Below are positions 63,166-64,000 of a DNA stretch of 64,000 bases, in pieces. Under the pieces are notes generated by a model. The model worked only from the letters and a program-made list of their open reading frames with translations. It was not told where the DNA came from and ran no database searches. The translations under genes and the position numbers were made by a program. Origin of the DNA: Streptomyces coelicoflavus (GTDB lineage: Bacteria > Actinomycetota > Actinomycetes > Streptomycetales > Streptomycetaceae); NCBI RefSeq assembly GCF_003112555.1, contig NZ_BEWB01000010.1:310001-374000 (forward strand), given 5' to 3'. How positions within the stretch are numbered: the first letter of the stretch is position 1; each line of letters starts with the position of its first letter.

Positions 63166-64000
63166 GCACGGCACCCATCCTCTACAGCCCCGACGGCATC
63201 GACGACCTCTCCCTCGACCCGGTCGAGCAGGCCGTCGCCGACATCGCCGCAGGCCGCCCCGTCGTGGTCGTCGACGACGAGAACCGCGAGAACGAGGGCG
63301 ACCTCGTCGTCGCCGCCGAGAAGGCGACCGAGGAGATCGTCGCCTTCATGATGAGCGAGTGCCGCGGCCTGATCTGCGCCCCCATGGAGGGCGAGGAACT
63401 GGACCGGCTCCGCCTCCCGCAGATGGTCGACGACAACACCGAGTCCATGAAGACGGCGTTCACCGTCTCCGTGGACGCCACCGCCGCCCACGGCGTCAGC
63501 ACCGGCATCTCCGCCTCCGACCGCGCCACCACCCTCCAGCTCCTGGCGAGCGGCACCGCCGAGCCCACCGACCTGGTCCGCCCCGGGCACGTCTTCCCGC
63601 TGCGCGCCCGCTCCGGCGGCGTCCTCGTCCGCAACGGCCACACCGAGGCCGCCGTCGACCTCGCCCGCCTCGCGGGCCTGCGCCCGGCCGGCGCCATCGT
63701 GGAGATCGCCGGCGAGGACGGGCGCATGCTGCGGCTGCCCGAGCTGATCCCGTTCGCCCGCAAGCACGGGTTGACGATCATCTCCATCGAGGACCTGATC
63801 GCCTACCGGCGCAGCGAGGAACCCACCGTCCGCCGCGAGGCCGAGGTCCGGCTCCCCACCCGCCACGGCGAGTTCACGGCGTACGGCTACCGCTCCACCG
63901 TCGACGGCGTCGAGCACATCGCCCTCGTCCACGGCGAGATCGGCGACGGCGCGGACGTCCTGGTCCGCGTCCACTCCGAGTGCCTCACCGGCGACGTCTT
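63162..64000 (+). CDS. ribAB: Bifunctional DHBP synthase / GTP cyclohydrolase II, 3' end cut off
   Basis: About 279 codons are present; the gene runs off the window. The N-terminal DHBP synthase domain (about 1-205) has VVVVDDENRENEGDLVVAAE (metal and substrate acid loop) and RNGHTEAAVDLARLAGL. The GTP cyclohydrolase II domain begins at about 215 and the last visible residues RVHSECLTGDV carry the first zinc Cys. ATG at 63162 overlaps the ribM stop. Provides both precursors of lumazine. Confidence 0.95.
   Translation, partial: MSTAPILYSPDGIDDLSLDPVEQAVADIAAGRPVVVVDDENRENEGDLVVAAEKATEEIVAFMMSECRGLICAPMEGEELDRLRLPQMVDDNTESMKTAFTVSVDATAAHGVSTGISASDRATTLQLLASGTAEPTDLVRPGHVFPLRARSGGVLVRNGHTEAAVDLARLAGLRPAGAIVEIAGEDGRMLRLPELIPFARKHGLTIISIEDLIAYRRSEEPTVRREAEVRLPTRHGEFTAYGYRSTVDGVEHIALVHGEIGDGADVLVRVHSECLTGDV

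Overview
The window is a stretch of chromosomal DNA from a Streptomyces species or very close relative. Supporting signs are the uniformly high G+C, the many GTG and TTG starts, the 4-base stop/start overlaps (ATGA, GTGA), the presence of bldD and of a gene for the actinobacterial nucleoid protein sIHF, an omega-gmk-sIHF-coaBC-metK-priA block, a DasR-type chitinase operator, and an FMN-riboswitch rib operon with a PnuC-like ribM. From memory the gene order resembles the Streptomyces coelicolor region around SCO1440 to SCO1500. No prophage, insertion sequence, CRISPR array, tRNA or rRNA was seen.

Positions 1-5431 hold the end of mltG followed by the shikimate cluster (aroE, a small secreted-protein gene of lower G+C, aroC-aroK-aroB), closed by a strong hairpin. 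Positions 5512-9404 hold a proline-rich P-loop protein, an M24 peptidase-like protein with altered metal ligands, efp, nusB and the convergent developmental regulator bldD. Positions 9652-19748 are the pyrimidine cluster: a PyrR-type leader, then pyrR, pyrB, pyrC, a small membrane protein, carA, carB, pyrD and pyrF. Positions 19972-29804 carry housekeeping genes: sIHF, gmk, rpoZ, coaBC, metK, a helicase-dead priA, a small HTH protein, fmt and rsmB.

Positions 29863-38502 form the most unusual block: a divergent Trypco2-like small protein, a trypsin-like protein with a degenerate NTPase-like middle and an Asp/Arg/His-rich tract, a PknG-like kinase (zinc ribbon, kinase, TPR), a vWA protein with a zinc ribbon, a four-helix GlnX-like membrane protein and a solute-binding protein with no transporter beside it. 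It looks like a membrane-to-cytoplasm signalling or defence system built on the mycobacterial GlnH-GlnX-PknG logic with added protease and vWA parts.

Positions 38617-50937 hold rpe, a SorC regulator, an orphan barstar, GuaB1 (GMP reductase type), a small HTH protein behind a perfect 48-bp palindrome, a CAT-type amino-acid permease with an Lrp regulator, an MFS gene, a secreted protein, a davA/davB lysine-degradation pair and an LLM oxidoreductase. The same phased GCAACG elements lie in front of both the permease and davA, suggesting one lysine regulon. Positions 51068-61412 are mixed: a DUF5995 protein, a GH6 cellulase, an NCS2 permease, a thioesterase, a divergent MFS/ROK pair, an SDR plus membrane protein, and a GH18 chitinase under DasR-type sites. 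From 61630 to the end is the FMN riboswitch with ribE, ribM and the first part of ribAB.
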